Part shown: piece after piece, positions 63,977-64,000 of the stretch
How positions within the stretch are numbered: position 1 is the stretch's first letter
Layout: every line of letters begins with the position of its first letter
From: Pseudomonadota bacterium
GTDB lineage: Bacteria; Pseudomonadota; Alphaproteobacteria; Rhizobiales; Hyphomicrobiaceae
Direction: 5' to 3'
DNA: 64,000 nt
Assembly (NCBI GenBank): GCA_023423275.1
Contig: JAFAFW010000109.1
Location: 75,990 to 139,989, forward strand
Translations under genes and position numbers: made by a program
The notes under the pieces: generated by a model
What the model was told of the DNA's origin: nothing
The model's input: the letters and a program-made list of their open reading frames with translations, nothing else
Databases searched by the model: none

Positions 63977-64000
63977 CCCCCTCCCCTCGAGGGGGAGGGT
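63977..64000. repeat. G/C-rich palindromic element at the window edge
   Basis: The last bases contain the perfect 12-bp palindrome CCCCTCGAGGGG flanked by more C and G runs. Similar GC-rich hairpins occur as dispersed repeats in many Rhizobiales; the right edge of the window cuts this copy. Confidence 0.4.

Overview
The window reads as ordinary chromosome of an alphaproteobacterium, most likely in the order Hyphomicrobiales (Rhizobiales). It is GC-rich and almost fully coding. Several of its small families are typical of that group: a DUF1013/TrcR-like regulator, DUF2093, DUF2244, DUF952 placed before pyrD, a 47-residue aa3-type cytochrome oxidase subunit IV, split-subunit PntA1/PntA2/PntB transhydrogenase, and an Anbu proteasome-like operon. 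I see no rRNA, tRNA, CRISPR array, insertion sequence or phage gene. Genus cannot be fixed from sequence alone.

Layout. 1-4.4 kb: the 3' end of leuC with its terminator, then a methyltransferase, an ACT-like small protein, two unrelated HExxH metalloproteins, leuD and a quinone oxidoreductase. 4.4-9.4 kb: an Ada-like O6-alkylguanine repair protein, a DUF2244 membrane protein, nth, an MHYT-GGDEF-EAL cyclic-di-GMP protein and a cupin. 9.4-13.5 kb: a four-gene minus-strand operon (circularly permuted ATP-grasp, alpha-E protein, transglutaminase, Anbu peptidase). 13.7-19 kb: an SDR, a ThDP enzyme, a degenerate metallophosphoesterase and a GmrSD-type nuclease. 19.1-28.3 kb: DUF952-pyrD, a MATE exporter, a helicase-PdeM DNA repair pair, argJ, mutT and a lipid-face hydrolase. 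28.4-32.5 kb: a membrane protein, pntA1-pntA2-pntB and the oxidase subunit IV.

32.8-43.5 kb: a Cys-rich exported protein, an MltB-like lytic transglycosylase, an SDR, the TrcR-like regulator, panB, a MaoC hydratase, ribF, ileS, lspA and a lipoprotein. 43.7-50 kb: a two-gene M16 peptidase operon, an atypical pgi and mutL. 50-57.4 kb: a class III cyclase, a DMT transporter, rsmD, an RluB-like pseudouridine synthase, tadA, a patatin, a fluoroacetate-dehalogenase homologue and purD. 57.5-64 kb: xseA, DUF2093, a small exported protein, a tiny open frame with a perfect Shine-Dalgarno sequence and its own terminator, a CorA transporter, an SDR with an altered active site and fhs.

Genes that appear to work together: the Anbu operon; the helicase-PdeM pair; PntA1/A2/B; the M16 pair; the rsmD, RluB-like and tadA RNA-modification cluster; and leucine (leuC/leuD), arginine (argJ), pantothenate (panB), pyrimidine (pyrD), purine (purD), flavin (ribF) and C1-folate (fhs) genes scattered as single genes or pairs.

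The least explained signals are the tiny 26-codon frame at 60035-60115 with a maximal ribosome binding site and a downstream terminator; the Anbu operon, whose substrate is unknown; a metallophosphoesterase-like protein without its first metal motif; an SDR without the Tyr-Lys pair; a stand-alone GmrSD nuclease; and a hydrolase carrying every fluoroacetate-dehalogenase active-site residue.
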